NCBI GenBank assembly: GCA_019044685.2
Contig: JAGTXX020000006.1
Span: 124,001 to 188,000 of the forward strand
From: Nannochloris sp. 'desiccata'
Taxonomy: Eukaryota > Chlorophyta > Trebouxiophyceae > Chlorellales > Chlorellaceae
DNA length: 64,000 nucleotides
Direction of reading: 5' to 3'
Positions 1 to 11,567 of this stretch are shown here, one piece after another; the stretch's first letter is position 1; the number at the start of each line of letters is the position of its first letter. Below the pieces are notes generated by a model. That model was given only the letters and a program-made list of their open reading frames with translations. It was not told the origin of the DNA and did not search any database. A program made the position numbers and the translations under genes.

Positions 1-494
1 AGCCGGCTAGCTATCCCATGCAAGCACCTCCAGTAACTACTGCTCCACCGCCAGCTCTAGCTTCTTTAGCTGGGCATAAACGATCACTCGATGAAATTGG
101 GGTGGCTTCTACCGCCGATGCTGCCCCTGCAGCAAAGCAGCTTAATACTGGCAATGGTCTGAATGCCCCTACCATTCCTCAACAGGATGGTCCTGCCGAT
201 GATGGTGCAGCTCCAGCGACGACTTCCGCACCAGCTTCTACAGCAGCAGAAGAAGAGGAAGATGGCATTGGACCAGGTGACAGCGGAGACGAGTTAAATG
301 AAGGTGATGACTTGGCAGATGTAGACGATCATGAAGAGATAGATGAAGAATTAATTAAAGATGTAGTATTAGGTCAATTTGAAAAGGTACATCGTAGTAA
401 AGCGAAATGGAAAGTGAATTTGAAAAATTGTGTAGCGACGATTAATGAGGTAGATTATCTTCTGAAGAAAGTGACGGGAGAAATGAATTTTTGA
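1..494 (+). CDS. TFIIA large subunit (alpha/beta), 3' part
   Basis: General transcription factor IIA large subunit; with the small subunit it stabilises TBP on the TATA box in the nucleus. The frame is open to the left edge (first in-frame Met at 18), so the N-terminal helical domain is upstream and this is a 5'-partial gene. Visible parts are a Pro/Ala/Thr-rich linker, an acidic stretch (EEEEDGIGPGDSGDELNEGDD) and the conserved C-terminal beta-barrel domain with QFEKVHRSKAKWKVNLK and a terminal DYLLKKVTGEMNF, which closely resembles the end of human and yeast TFIIA alpha/beta. The long acidic linker before a short C-terminal domain is the normal family layout. Identification is firm; the 5' structure cannot be seen. 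Confidence 0.9.
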   Translation, partial: PASYPMQAPPVTTAPPPALASLAGHKRSLDEIGVASTADAAPAAKQLNTGNGLNAPTIPQQDGPADDGAAPATTSAPASTAAEEEEDGIGPGDSGDELNEGDDLADVDDHEEIDEELIKDVVLGQFEKVHRSKAKWKVNLKNCVATINEVDYLLKKVTGEMNF

Positions 495-699
495 AGTGGG
501 AGCTGCTTACCTAGTAGTATACTGTATGCGTTAGCCCCGTCTAGTAAATCTTCCGTCTTCAGCTTGTGAATTTGTAGCTTGCACTATTGTGTAATGTGAC
601 CTTGAAAAGGATTTTGAGGTTTCAAACTCTTGAGATATAAAAGAAGGATTCTCTCCGATCGCGCTGCTGCTGGAATGATTAATGTTAAGGATGCTATTG

Positions 700-985
700 T
701 TCAAAAAAATCGCCTAGATATATTATGTAGTGAGGCAATGCATACATCAGCAAAAGACGCTACACGAGCGGTAAATAGAAGTTAGGTGTTTGCGGTGTTG
801 CGTTGTGAGACAATTATGTGGGCTGTGAGACAGTCTCAGATCCAGCAGAGGGTATAATAATAGTAGGCAAGAAGTGCAGCAATTACAAGATTGTGCGCTA
901 TTGCTCTGCAAAATGCCAGAAAAAAGGACTGGAAAATGCAAAAAAAAAAAAAAAAAAAAAAAAAAAGCGTGCAAGGCCGTCCCAG
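700..985 (+). pseudogene. Decayed copy of the MYND-finger gene tail
   Basis: This stretch matches the last 250-300 bases of the intact MYND gene just downstream (about 3750-4015), including a shared run ending in GAGCGGTAAATAGAAG and the finger core YCSAKCQKK. The frame is broken: a TAG replaces the Glu codon after NRS (785-787), the upstream Cys pair is degraded, and the segment coding the last zinc ligands is replaced by a poly-A run. No upstream body of the gene is present. It is best read as a truncated tandem duplicate left by unequal exchange. Confidence 0.7.
940..966 (+). repeat. Poly-A homopolymer, 27 bp
   Basis: An uninterrupted run of 27 A lies inside the decayed MYND tail, at the place where the intact gene encodes the VHKI segment of the finger. 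It looks like local slippage expansion rather than a retroposed tail, because homologous gene sequence resumes after it. Confidence 0.85.
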
Positions 986-1309
986 TGGGGGAGGGAACTG
1001 GCAAGTAAGTAGCTTTTTTTTTTCTTTTTTTTGAATTCAGTTGATTCCAAGTATTAAACACAAAATAGGGACCGGTGGATTGTAGTAAAGCCCGTCCAAA
1101 GCTTTAGTGCACATATTTATGCCCCCCAAGAAGGAAAGGGAAGAACAGGAAAGAGCCTGTTGCTGAACTTCAGCTGCGCCTTCCGAAGTTCGCCCAGCTG
1201 TGAAGTGGAAATACCTTTATTTGTTGAAAGTTGAATTTATTGATGCATTTCCTGTGCTTTAACGATTGAATTTTGATCCCAGGGTGTTAAAGGTAACCAG
1301 CATCCAATT

Positions 1310-4029
1310 ATGGCTGAGTCGGAAGAAGAAATAGAAGCTGGATGGAGGGACCTTGATTCAAAAGTGGATGATGCGATCACGGAACTCGGTGTTCTTATAA
1401 AGGATGCAGAAAAACAAAAGGAAGAGATGGAAGTGTACTGTACCCCTCATATTTTGCGGCTAGTCTTAGCTGGCCTGCAGGTTAAAAATGATGGCAGTCA
1501 CACCCTCGGGGCATTGTCGTGAGTTTTGCTCCTGAAAGAGAAGTTGTTCTTCCCTTTGAAGTGTATTCCAGCCCCATTGTTAAAATGATTCTCAATCTCA
1601 ATCGCAGGGCTATTCTTCCCTTGGCGAAATACTTTGAAGACGCTGTTGTGCCCTGGGCAGACAGTTTCCTGAAAGAGATTTCTACCGACATTGGTGTGGA
1701 CTGCTCTTTTCTCAAAGAACAACCAATTCAAAGGGAATCTATTTTAGGCAGGCTTCTGCTTATTACTAACCTCTTTGAAGGTTACATATTTATAGTTATG
1801 TGGACCCTGCACAACTTTAAAGGCCACCTACCCTACAAAGACGTAGCAACATTGCTAGCCCCGTTGAGCATCCAGTTTAGAGCGATGGACGTAATTGAGA
1901 AGAATTTGCCTACAGAGAAGGATATTTCCGATATGAACAGCAGCACTATTCCTATTTATACTAAAACAGAAAACATGCTGACGACCTTCATCTTGTTTGA
2001 CCTTGTTGCCTCAATACGTGATGTCTCCTTAATCCACCAATCCCCGGCGACCCTTGAGCATCAGCACAAACTGCTAAAGCGCACCAACACAGACTATGCT
2101 GACCACAGCAATATTTTCAAAGCTCTTTGCATTGTTGCCAAGGCACTCTCTTTGTCTGAGCCGCTTGGCACCTTTGATATCGCAGACTATGCGATCAGTC
2201 CTTGGTGTGCTGGTACCGCTTTTACGAGTGTTTGGTACAATTTTCCACGAGCATTGAACACAGCTTTTGAGTTGTATGAAGTTTTAAAACATGCAGATAT
2301 TTACTTATTTATGGAAAGGTTATTTGCTACAAAAGAAATCACAACGTCATTTTTCAAAATAATAACAAGGAGTATCAGTGAGGATCTTCTCGATTTGGAG
2401 CGAACCGGTGCCGACCCTAAATCACTCAAAGAAGTCACTAGACATGTGGCAACAGCCATGTCTAGAATATACATTCAACTAACATTACTTCCCGATCTCT
2501 TCACATCACAAAGTGACAAAGCCACGTTAAAATACTTGGCAGATGAGGCGGTTGAAAAAAATATCGCCATGTACTGCCATGACATTTATCTGTCTGCTGT
2601 ACTAGATGAAGAATCAGATGAAGAAGGCGATGTGTATGATCGTATATTACCTCCTGAGTTACGCATGCAGCTTTTTTGGGCTTGTTTAAACATCCTCTCT
2701 ATATACGGCACCGCTTTTATTCTCCATCACAAAAGAGAGTCCTATTTGTCGAGCGCAGTTTTAGAAATTTGTAGCTCTATTGCAAAGTGTTTTAGTGCCA
2801 TTATGCATGATTATCCAAAAATCTCGGATGAAGAAGAAAAAAAATCGTGGATTAGATTCCGCTTCGCGTCCTTGTCAACCTGGCCAGCCGTCTTCATTAA
2901 TGCAATTTTATTTCAATACGAAACTGATCAACAAGTAGACCGAGAGGATGGGGATATGTCAGCGGTATTGAGCCCGTTTGACATAAAGATGACAACAACA
3001 TTTGCAAAAGAGCTGGATATCAACGATCTTTTTGATGCCGTGGAGAGCTGCTGTGAGATGGGGGCAACGATCCCTTTCCTCCTGACGCTCATTGACGATT
3101 TTCAGTATGGCCTTCAAGTGACCCGTGTGCACATGGTAGTGAGCACACTGCTCCAGCGACTGATGGTTACCATTGGAAACGATATATCAAAACAGTACGG
3201 TTTGATGTTACATGTCCCTCGAGCGATAAACATTGCCATGGATGCAATGAAAATGGTTCGGGCGGGGAATGGAATACCGATGAGCGTTTTGGAAAATCTT
3301 TTTGAAAAGGCAGCGCCAAACCTGGCGGAAATCCCTGATGCTCATGCCCACAAATTGGAACTGGTGTTTAGCGCATTCAAAGTCGTTAATGTCCTAGATC
3401 TATTTACCAGCACCGTGGGCAATAAAATTTCTTTTGAATGCCCTCCGACCTCTGAAAAAAACTATACAGCAATGGCCTTGGTGATTATTCATACCGTACA
3501 AAGCCTTCCCGAAGAGGTGGTATTTCACCCGCAATTTATTGAATTCTTAACTCAATCAATTGGGCGATTGCAAGTCTCGAAAACGCTTTCCACTGTTGTA
3601 TTACCAAGTGACGTCCCGGGAATTGAAAGAATCTGTGCACTAGCAGAGGAAGATTACAGAGAGAGTGCATTACATTTACATTTACAAGCTGAAAGCGCTG
3701 CGAGAGGAAACTCTTTACAGGAGCTTTCCAAAGCAGTGCAGATGGAAAATAGATTACATCATAAAAATACGCTGAACAGATTATTAAATGAAGCAAAAAA
3801 TGCATCTGCGACTGACGCTGGGCGAGCGGTAAATAGAAGCGAAGTGTTTGCGGTGCTGCCCTGTGCTTATGTGGGTTGCACTACTTTTCCAAGGCCAGGG
3901 GAAGATGAGATTGATAATAAAAAGTGCGGCAGCTGTAAATGTGTTCGCTATTGCTCTGCCAAATGCCAAAAGAAGGACTGGAAAGTTCATAAGATAGCGT
4001 GTAAAGCTGTCGCTGCTGCTGGCAGGTAA
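1310..4029 (+). CDS. MYND zinc-finger protein, about 890 aa
   Basis: A large, mostly alpha-helical protein of unknown role ends in a MYND-type zinc finger (last 55 residues): Cys pairs CAYVGC and CGSC, then YCSAKCQ and a final H-x3-C. MYND fingers bind proline-rich peptides, often in transcriptional or chaperone-like complexes. The start at 1310 opens a frame that ends at 1522, and the long frame begins just before. A 53-nt intron (1519-1571, donor GTGAGT, acceptor TTCCAG) joins them exactly in frame, giving 888 residues. It would be the shortest intron in the window, and the skipped segment also reads like protein, so a one-base frameshift is the alternative. A decayed copy of its 3' end lies 0.4 kb upstream. 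No partner or substrate can be inferred. Confidence 0.7.
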
Positions 4030-4448
4030 TTTAAAAATTAATTCATAGTTATGGTGCTCATAGGGATGGTGGAGATACCTTGAAGAAAAGGAATTGTGGC
4101 AACCTATTTAATTCAGTATATGGATCCATTCACCAGTAAATAATTTTTCTACTGATTTTTCGAGCGTATCAACAAAAAGAAATAGAGTTTGACTGATGAA
4201 TTACAAAGCAGAAATCCAATGAAGGTCATGTAAAAGCATGCAGCGTACAAATAATTCAGAGAACAAAACAAGAGAGCGCAAACAACAAAAGAAAACATAT
4301 TATAGAAACGTCAAAACCATGGTACGGGGTAATATATCTATCCATATATACAAAAACAGAGGAAGGATGTGCTTGTACTTACTCAACCACAATAAAGAGC
4401 TAGCAACACTTCATATACCTCGATATATCGACATATATGTATGCAGTG
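4030..4448. other. Intergenic, 3' ends of convergent genes
   Basis: AT-rich DNA between the convergent MYND and phosphodiesterase genes. I see no conserved frame or RNA gene, only short A-rich runs and TATATA-like strings as expected of 3' untranslated sequence. Confidence 0.5.
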
Positions 4449-6386
4449 TTACTGAACCTCCATTCCTGCCTCATCCTCACTACTAACACTACTCTTATAC
4501 GCAGGTATTCCATCAACCGACCAGTCAGGCCCCTGGATCGGCAACCATGCGGCATCAATGCCTTGTTGCCTCAACATAGCAGCAAGCCAGAAATTTTCTC
4601 TGGGGTGACGAGGAACATCAAAAGAAGATCCCTCAGGACAGATACTTAGGCTGTTACTAGTACGTGTACCGCTTGACAGAGATGAAGAAAGCAAAGGGTT
4701 GGTGGTAGGTGGTCCTACAATCCATTGATTATCACTTTCTATTGGAGTACCAGCAACTCTACACACTGCGGGGAGAGTAGAATTCGTAGTAGTAGAAACA
4801 GTAGAGCAAGGGGCAGATCTCCAACGACCATCAGAAGCACTTATTATAGCACATTCAGCAGCACGAGCATCGCCACCGCCACCACCGCCACCGCCATTTA
4901 TAGAATGCATGTTTGCATTACTAGAACTAGAGAAAGGATGGCCCGGTGCCCATGTCCACACTGCTGCAGCTGCTCTACTAGGTGTCAATAAATCAGGTGA
5001 TGGAATATTCACACCACAATCCACGACACCAGGTATGGAAGCTTCATCAAAATATGGAATGTTTCCTCCTTTCCATACAAATTCACAATTTAATGGACCG
5101 TACTCTAATTCACAGGTAGAAACCCTTACTAACGACCCAGTAAATAGCTCAGTAACACCATTCAAAACACATTCGGGGGCAGCAGAGACACTTTGTAAGG
5201 AAGGTTCCGTCCAGCTACAAATACCGGTATCCCTCGGAAATACAATGGGTGCCATATCTTGCCCATAATCAGCTATAGAGACCAAAACCAGTTTTCTACC
5301 AGACATTACCATTTCAGCTCCAGTAGGCCACTGCCAACCATTTTCTGCTAAATCATCTTGTGTAAATATTAATTCTCGAATGAAAACCGACAATATGTCT
5401 TCTTGTAATTTATGTGCTACACCCCACTGCCCTAAATTAGGCTGATCATCAAAGAATAATACAACGAGCTCATCTTGGTTTTCAGGAACATCCATCCAAG
5501 CTTTAATTTCTTGTAAAGCATCTTTCAAGGTTCTTTGAAGCATGGACGGGATACTCGACAAAGAAGGATCGCAGCCCATGGTCTCTGTATCCCATCGTAT
5601 ATGATGCCCTAGTATCTTTGCGACCGTATTCAGTGCTTTAACTAAAGAATTTAACGCCTGTACGTGTAATCCACCACAGTGAGCTACACGTAAGACCCCT
5701 CCAACCCAGTGGGTATCAATTTCAAGTACTCGAACGCCGAGGTTTAATTGATCTGTGAGACTCAGCCATTGATTGTTGGTACGTAAAACCGAGTGTGAGA
5801 AGTCCGCAGATGCCCATTTGACGTATTTGAATAAAGCTTGGTACGAAGGATCGAGGTTGCCGTAGCCGTCGGCCAGAGAGATGGCACTGTTGTGAGTGCC
5901 AAAGAAACAAGAGAAGCAAAAGGGGAGGGTGCGAGCTAAACGAGCTTGAAGACGGACAGCATTTGAGAGCCATGGTTCTACAGCTACAGTTCCGCGGGTG
6001 CAAACTTCAGTGCATTGGCCAGAGTCGCACCAAGAAGTGGGTTGGCAGGAGGTGCCAGGCGGGATGCCTGATCGAGCTTTGAATATTTGCTGCTGCTGAT
6101 CTTCTAGTCGCGGCGTTGAAGTGATACTACTGCGAGCGATATTTACTATAGAATCACTGTCCAAGCAAATGTACTCTAGCAGGTCTAGTTCTTCTGCGGT
6201 AAGATTAGCGTGGGCAGTAGGTATGTCGCTGGTCGGAGCACACCGCTGGCCACGGGGATTTTCTTTTGAAAAGAGCGTCCCGGTGCCCGAAATGCGGTCA
6301 GATATACGCAGAGCACTTATTTTTGTACAGTAGCAGAGGACAGCTGCAAGGGTGCACGCCCAAAAAACCTTTTGAACCGAAAACAT
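4449..6386 (-). CDS. Secreted PI-PLC-like phosphodiesterase
   Basis: Single-exon gene, 645 residues from the Met at 6386. That Met starts a good signal peptide (hydrophobic core FWACTLAAVLCYC); the frame is open further upstream, but that extension is not protein-like. The central part is a PI-PLC X-domain-like TIM barrel. FGTHNSAISLADGYG supplies the first catalytic His, and LGVRVLEIDTHW followed by RVAHCGG supplies the Glu/Asp metal-site region and second His. Members cleave phosphodiester bonds of phosphoinositides or GPI-type lipids; secreted forms in algae, oomycetes and fungi are mostly uncharacterised. Cysteines are numerous, fitting an extracellular protein. The tail is Ser/Thr/Gly-rich with a poly-Gly run. 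It is head-to-head with the dihydroorotase gene, 391 bp apart. Confidence 0.72.
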   Translation of the reverse strand: MFSVQKVFWACTLAAVLCYCTKISALRISDRISGTGTLFSKENPRGQRCAPTSDIPTAHANLTAEELDLLEYICLDSDSIVNIARSSITSTPRLEDQQQQIFKARSGIPPGTSCQPTSWCDSGQCTEVCTRGTVAVEPWLSNAVRLQARLARTLPFCFSCFFGTHNSAISLADGYGNLDPSYQALFKYVKWASADFSHSVLRTNNQWLSLTDQLNLGVRVLEIDTHWVGGVLRVAHCGGLHVQALNSLVKALNTVAKILGHHIRWDTETMGCDPSLSSIPSMLQRTLKDALQEIKAWMDVPENQDELVVLFFDDQPNLGQWGVAHKLQEDILSVFIRELIFTQDDLAENGWQWPTGAEMVMSGRKLVLVSIADYGQDMAPIVFPRDTGICSWTEPSLQSVSAAPECVLNGVTELFTGSLVRVSTCELEYGPLNCEFVWKGGNIPYFDEASIPGVVDCGVNIPSPDLLTPSRAAAAVWTWAPGHPFSSSSNANMHSINGGGGGGGGDARAAECAIISASDGRWRSAPCSTVSTTTNSTLPAVCRVAGTPIESDNQWIVGPPTTNPLLSSSLSSGTRTSNSLSICPEGSSFDVPRHPRENFWLAAMLRQQGIDAAWLPIQGPDWSVDGIPAYKSSVSSEDEAGMEVQ

Positions 6387-6777
6387 GAATATTTTTGAAC
6401 AGAAATTAATGCACCCTAAATATGTTTTGAGCGGGCCATGGTGCTTTAGACGTATATCGATAATTTGAAAATAACGATTTTTGACTTGGACATTGCAAGG
6501 ATAGCGCCATATAGTTGGCTTCGAAAGTTTGAAAATTGCGAGTTTTGCTGCCAGGGTCATCCGAAACGGCAAGCAGTTATTCAGATTAATGGCAGAAATT
6601 AAAATTGATGCACTTATTTGAATTCTATACTGTACCATCATGCTCCCTGCAGCCCTCAGCATTGACAGCAAATCACCACATTTGCGAGGTGATTGATTAT
6701 TATTAATTTTTAAACCAAAAGCTGCACAATTGCCATCCATATAAGATTACTTACGCTTTAACCCGCATACAGATACG

Positions 6778-8393
6778 ATGATCATAGCTGGCCAAGGGAG
6801 GAACCACGCCTTTCGTCGGCTTTCCTCCACCATCACCTCCAGAGCCGCCGCCGCTGCTGTCAATGCCTCTTCTTTTTCTGATACATTAGTCATCACCCGA
6901 CCAGATGACTGGCATCTTCACGTCAGAGATGGGGCAGGCTTACAGTCTGTCGTCCCCCACACCGCTCAAGTCTTTGGTCGTGCTATTATTATGCCAAATT
7001 TAGTGCCGCCTGTTACAACGGCCGCTCAAGCTATAGAGTACAAAAATCGAGTCACAGCAGCCACCCCTACAAATTCTTCTTTTCAACCTTTAATGACATT
7101 ATACTTGACCGATAATACCACCCCTGATGATGTTATGGCAGCGAAAGATGCGGGTATAATTGCATTTAAACTCTATCCAGCTGGCGCTACCACAAATTCA
7201 GATTCGGGGGTGACTGATTGGAAAAAATGTCTTGCTACGTTGCAGACAATGGACAAGGTACATAGATAATTATATTTGTTAGAATGAGCTATATTTCAGT
7301 ATTTTTAAGGTGTATTCCCTGTGTTGAACCATTTAATGCGCTGTGGGGGTTGTGTATTTACTCGATTTTTGTGGGTTTAAAGTGCCTCTATTTCGTTAGC
7401 GTCTCGCTTTTTATTTCTCATAGCGAGATAGCTTCCATTAGGAGGCGACAGAAACGCCACCACAGTCACTTTGCCGTTCTGGCGGTGATCAGTTGGGCCT
7501 GGATGTCTGTCTTGATCGCTTCTTGGTGTTATTTTTGTATTTTCTTTCTTCCTTTGGGGGAGAGAGAATCGGCCAAGAAGCGGCGCCAGCATACAGGGAC
7601 AAAATAGTATCTGTAGATTTGATTTACACATATATGTTCTCAAGAGGAATTAAGGGATTTATATTTTAGTTTTTCCATGCCATAACTCCATTACTTATCG
7701 CGAATATCTTGTTTTTTCTCCCTTCCTTGCTTAATTTATTTGCAGGTTGGCATGCCTCTATTGGTTCATGGAGAAGTCACCGACCCTGAAATCGACTTTT
7801 TTGACCGAGAAAAAGTATTCATAGAAACCAAATTAAAGCCTTTATTAGATGCTATCCCCACTTTAAGGCTCGTCATGGAACACATCACGACAAAGGACGC
7901 AGCAGAGTTTGTCGCCTCGGCGCCTTCAAATATTGCTGCTTCAATCACTCCGCAGCATATTTTATTAAACCGTAATGCTTTGTTTGTTGGTGGTCTTCGA
8001 CCACATGTATTTTGTTTGCCAGTATTAAAGAGAGAAACGCATAGAAAAGCTGTTTCTGCTGCAGCTACTTCAGGAAATACAAGTTTCTTTCTAGGTACTG
8101 ATAGCGCCCCACACCCAAAGGGGGCAAAAGAATCTGCATGTGGCTGTGCTGGATTATTTAGTGCCCCTGTTGCGTTGCCTTTATATGCACATGCATTTGA
8201 ACAAGCTGGTGCGTTGCAGCATTTAGAAGCATTCTCTAGTTTTAATGGACCTGATTTTTATAAATTACCGAGGAATAGCGATACAGTCACATTAAAGAAG
8301 AAAGGATGGAAAGTTCCACAGAGTTATCAATTTGGGGATACAGTGGTCGTACCAATGTGGGCTGGGCAGGAATGCCCTTGGCAAGTTGTCTAG
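6778..8393 (+). CDS. PYRC: Dihydroorotase (PyrC type)
   Basis: Third step of de novo pyrimidine synthesis: cyclises N-carbamoyl-L-aspartate to dihydroorotate. Two exons (6778-7257, 7746-8393) flank a 488-nt intron (GTACAT...TTGCAG), giving 375 residues. After a presequence of about 40 residues (Ser/Ala/Arg-rich, probably plastid or mitochondrial), the protein aligns throughout with bacterial class II PyrC. Visible sites are the zinc motif WHLHVRDG, the carboxylated lysine in [12 protein letters not shown], the histidine strand [11 protein letters not shown], the EHITTKDAA histidine and the catalytic Asp in GTDSAPH. CGCAG and the substrate loop are also conserved. In plants this enzyme is organellar, in keeping with the presequence. 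Confidence 0.93.
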
Positions 8394-8634
8394 TTAGCTA
8401 TCTTGTGAAGTGTTTAGACTATTCTTATTTTAGTATTGATATGGCGTCTCGGCTTTTTTGAATTTAATATTTATTATTACACAGACACCCCACGTGGGAT
8501 AGAAATTAAAAAGCGTTTTATATTGATAGCAAAAGAACACGCCTGATACCAAGTTGAAGTATGCTTGTCTGAGCAAAAGAAAGAAAAATTAGGCCCAGGC
8601 AAGTTGAAACACCCAACTTCACTTTTTCTTTTTT

Positions 8635-9924
8635 TCAACAAGCTAAACTTGCAAGTTCAGACTGCTTCATCTGCAAAGATCCATTCAATTGCGCCATCTC
8701 AGCGTTTGCAGCATTCATATTATTACCACACCCTGGAAGAAAAGGAATGAAAATGGAAGGGTAAGAGAGAGATACTATGAGCGAAATCAATTGAAAATAC
8801 AATATGGCAACATGCAAATGGGAAAGGGCGTTTGACGTACAATCTAAAGCTTGCTTCACTTGATTCGCCATTTCCTGCACTTGTGCTTTAGCTTTATTGA
8901 CCTTCGCGTTCTGCATCATATCACCAATCAACCCAGGAGCTAACAAAGCAGAGAAAAAGACACCACCCATGGCTTGAGAGACATTGGCACTTTGAATAAA
9001 GGGTAATTGAGGGACATGTTGCTTGGCCTGAGAGATTTCGCCGGCAGCAGCCTTCATCAAGTTGTTTGCTTTAGAAATGGTGATGGTATCAATCATATTG
9101 TGGCCAAAATCGTTACGGCGATCCATTTGACGTCCAACTCCACGGTTACGGCCAAACACACCCCCACCACGCATACCGATACGCATGTCTTGAATAGTTT
9201 CAGTAGCTCCACTAATCTGAGTGACTGTAAGAGATTTAAGAGCAGAGCCAAGTTCCTGTTCAGCACGGCGCAGATGTTGTTGTGCGGTGGAGTAGGAGAC
9301 AGTGCCGCGCTGGACTTCGCCTGCGCGGGCGGACATTTGGGCGATCTCGGATTGAAGCTGAGCAGCCTTGTCAGCGCCAGTGGGAGCTGGGGCAGGGGCG
9401 TCCTTGGGAGTTGCCTCAGGGGCGGGGGGTGCGCTGGCAGCGACTGCAGCTTCAGGAACGGGAGCAGAGGCAACAGGAGCTGCTGCTGCTGCATCACCGC
9501 CGGCGTGAATACCATAGGCTTCAAGCTCCTTGCGAATCTTCTTTGTCTGCAGTTGAACAAGATGATGGAGATATTACCGGAGCAATAATTTGTAGACAGG
9601 AAACTCACAAATGCAAACCCGCAAATAATAATTGCAAATCATCCCATAGACACACTTTTCCTCTCGAAAAGATTATCCCGGCTTGTCGTGGTGTTTTCAA
9701 AGATTTCGTTCATCTCAAAGCAAGCAATACAGAGAATTAAAACTTACCTGGAGAGGGGTGCATCCCAAAGACTCCTTGAAGTCAGCATCAGCCAATCCGA
9801 TAAGGTCGCTTCCGTTGACAGCATTGGTTTTGAAAGCTTCTGTCAAGGGACTCAACCCAATCTGTGTTAAGAATCCGCAAACCGTATCTACGTCCCATTT
9901 AGGGACAGGGAGAGGGGCAGTCAT
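8635..9924 (-). CDS. SAM-domain protein, 326 aa
   Basis: Three exons (9748-9924, 8841-9546, 8635-8732) join in frame. Residues 8-60 form a SAM (sterile alpha motif) domain: KWDVDTVCGFLTQIGLS, then an NGSDLIGLADADFKESLG core, usually a protein-protein or self-association module. An Ala/Pro-rich linker follows, then a helical region with coiled-coil character. This includes a Gly-rich turn with two Arg-rich turns (RGGGVFGRNRGVGRQMDRR) and a hydrophobic patch AMGGVFFSALLAPGLIGDMM that may touch a membrane. The C-terminal exon is again helical and Gln/Asn-rich. No signal peptide is seen, so it is probably cytosolic. The partner and role are unknown; the first two exon joins are well supported by GTAAGT and CTGCAG signals. 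Confidence 0.65.
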
Positions 9925-10179
9925 GCTTACTGAACAACCTTGCTAGCGTTCCAAAACAATTGATAGACATAAAATTAGGGTTCCTCAATTTATTTAAAAA
10001 TACTGGCCATTATTCTGGGCAGCATACAGCACAGCGGGCGAGCCTGGTATTTAGAAATCTATGCTAGAGACCCATTCATTCCCCTCGCCGGCTCCCTGCT
10101 TCTCTTCCAAGTTGATTAAATACATTCTATCGATTACAGACTTATATTTGCTAATCCCCACGAGAGATACAATTTTCTT

Positions 10180-11020
10180 TTAATTCCAAGTAACGGGCGT
10201 GGAACCAATCAACAAAGATGAAGTTCTAACCAGTTCCCTAAGCGCTACGTACCTAACAAACCGACCATACACTAGGGGATGGGTCTCGGAAGCTTCAGTT
10301 AAATCAGGTTTTCTACCAAATTTCTTTTCATATGCATCCATCCAGGCAGTCAGTTGTCTTCTCAGCGCGGTCACCTCGATAACTGCTTTTTCCAATTCTA
10401 GTGGATTCAAAATAACTGGCTGTGCTTGCTGCTCATATGGTCCTTCTTCATAGTCACTTTCCCCTTCACTCCCACTATACGCACCACTCTCATTGCTATC
10501 CCTGTAGTCCCTATAATCATCCCTGCCACCTGTACTACCTCCAGTACTCGTCCTGCCTGTACTGCCTACATATATATTGCTAAAGGCAGGGCGTAGATCT
10601 GCAGTAGCTGCTTCTGCAGCTTCTGCTGCACGGGCTGCTAGGCGTTGCTTTTTTAAGGAACGTTTTGTAGTGGAAACAGCAATGCTGATTTTACGGCGCG
10701 TTTCTTCTGAATGAACGACACCTTGTCTAGCTTTGGATATTCTAAGACGATGAACTGTAGGGAGAGAACGAAGATACAGTAAATATATAAGTAATTTAGG
10801 GTAGTTTAGTAGAAGAAAGATATGGAATTTGAGTATTATTATTAAAATCACCTATGGGTCTTGGCGGTCGGTTTTTCATTGCTTGAGAAATTTTTAATTT
10901 TGTTTCTTCACTCATTGGTTTTCGTGTTCTACGGGCAGGAGGTTCATTTGCACCATCTATATCGTCCTTCGTAGTGGCGTTAGCTGCTGCGGGGCCGGGA
11001 TGGCTGAAAAGTAAAGTCAT
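10180..11020 (-). CDS. NUMOD3-motif protein, probably plastid
   Basis: Two exons (10852-11020, 10180-10754) separated by a 97-nt intron give about 247 residues. Two NUMOD3-like DNA-contact motifs are visible, MSEETKLKISQAMK and HSEETRRKISIAV; NUMOD3 was defined as a helix-turn module next to homing endonucleases, but land plants and green algae have nuclear-encoded, often plastid-targeted proteins that carry it without a nuclease. No GIY-YIG or HNH domain is present here. Downstream come a basic KKQRLAARAAEAA helix, a Gly/Ser/Tyr-rich disordered stretch and a C-terminal helical region. The chosen Met at 11020 has no ATG upstream in frame nearby; the true start may be in an upstream exon. Confidence 0.6.
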
Positions 11021-11567
11021 TGGCCTCACCCCCGCCCCATGCAAACTGGTTTTAAATGAACTTCTAAATAGTAGATGCGCATTATAATTATGCAAAGACA
11101 CGAAAGGATGCACAATGCTGGTCAATGGCAACGCTGAAAGTAAATGCAGCCTCAGATTGAACGATTAATGGATGTTTTAGAAGATTGATGGATGGCAAAG
11201 AAATCACTAGATCGTGGCGGATAGTGTTCAAGCTCGGTCTGTAATATTCATGAAATAATTGATGATCTCCTCGAGCTGGAAACTTCTACTTATCTGGGAT
11301 ATTTTTAAATCAGAAATGCCTTTCCAATTGGCAGTGCCGACGCTGACCAACTCCCTGTCTTACATTAAAGTTGCGCAATGAAATTTTTATAACAAACCTT
11401 AGTCTTTGGTTCACCGCGCGGTTGACTTTGACCGTCCATTCCCTAGAAAGGATTCTCTCGATGTCTTTAGTTGATCATACATCAGGGTGAGACTTACAAA
11501 ATCAAGTTACTGTGGATTGACATGGCAAGCATAACTCTACAATAGCATAACTACTAAAATACCTTTG
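11021..11567. other. Intergenic
   Basis: Upstream region of the NUMOD3 gene and upstream DNA reaching to the 3' end of the next minus-strand gene. Any 5' exon of the NUMOD3 gene would lie here. I see no clear TATA box, RNA gene or repeat. Confidence 0.4.

Noticed and set aside
818..1012. Frame with a poly-lysine stretch resembling a MYND finger
   Set aside because: It is part of a broken duplicate; the lysines come from the 27-A run and the upstream sequence contains a stop in the homologous frame.
7284..7607. Open frame of 107 codons inside the dihydroorotase intron
   Set aside because: Composition is not protein-like and the splice signals on both sides define it as intronic.
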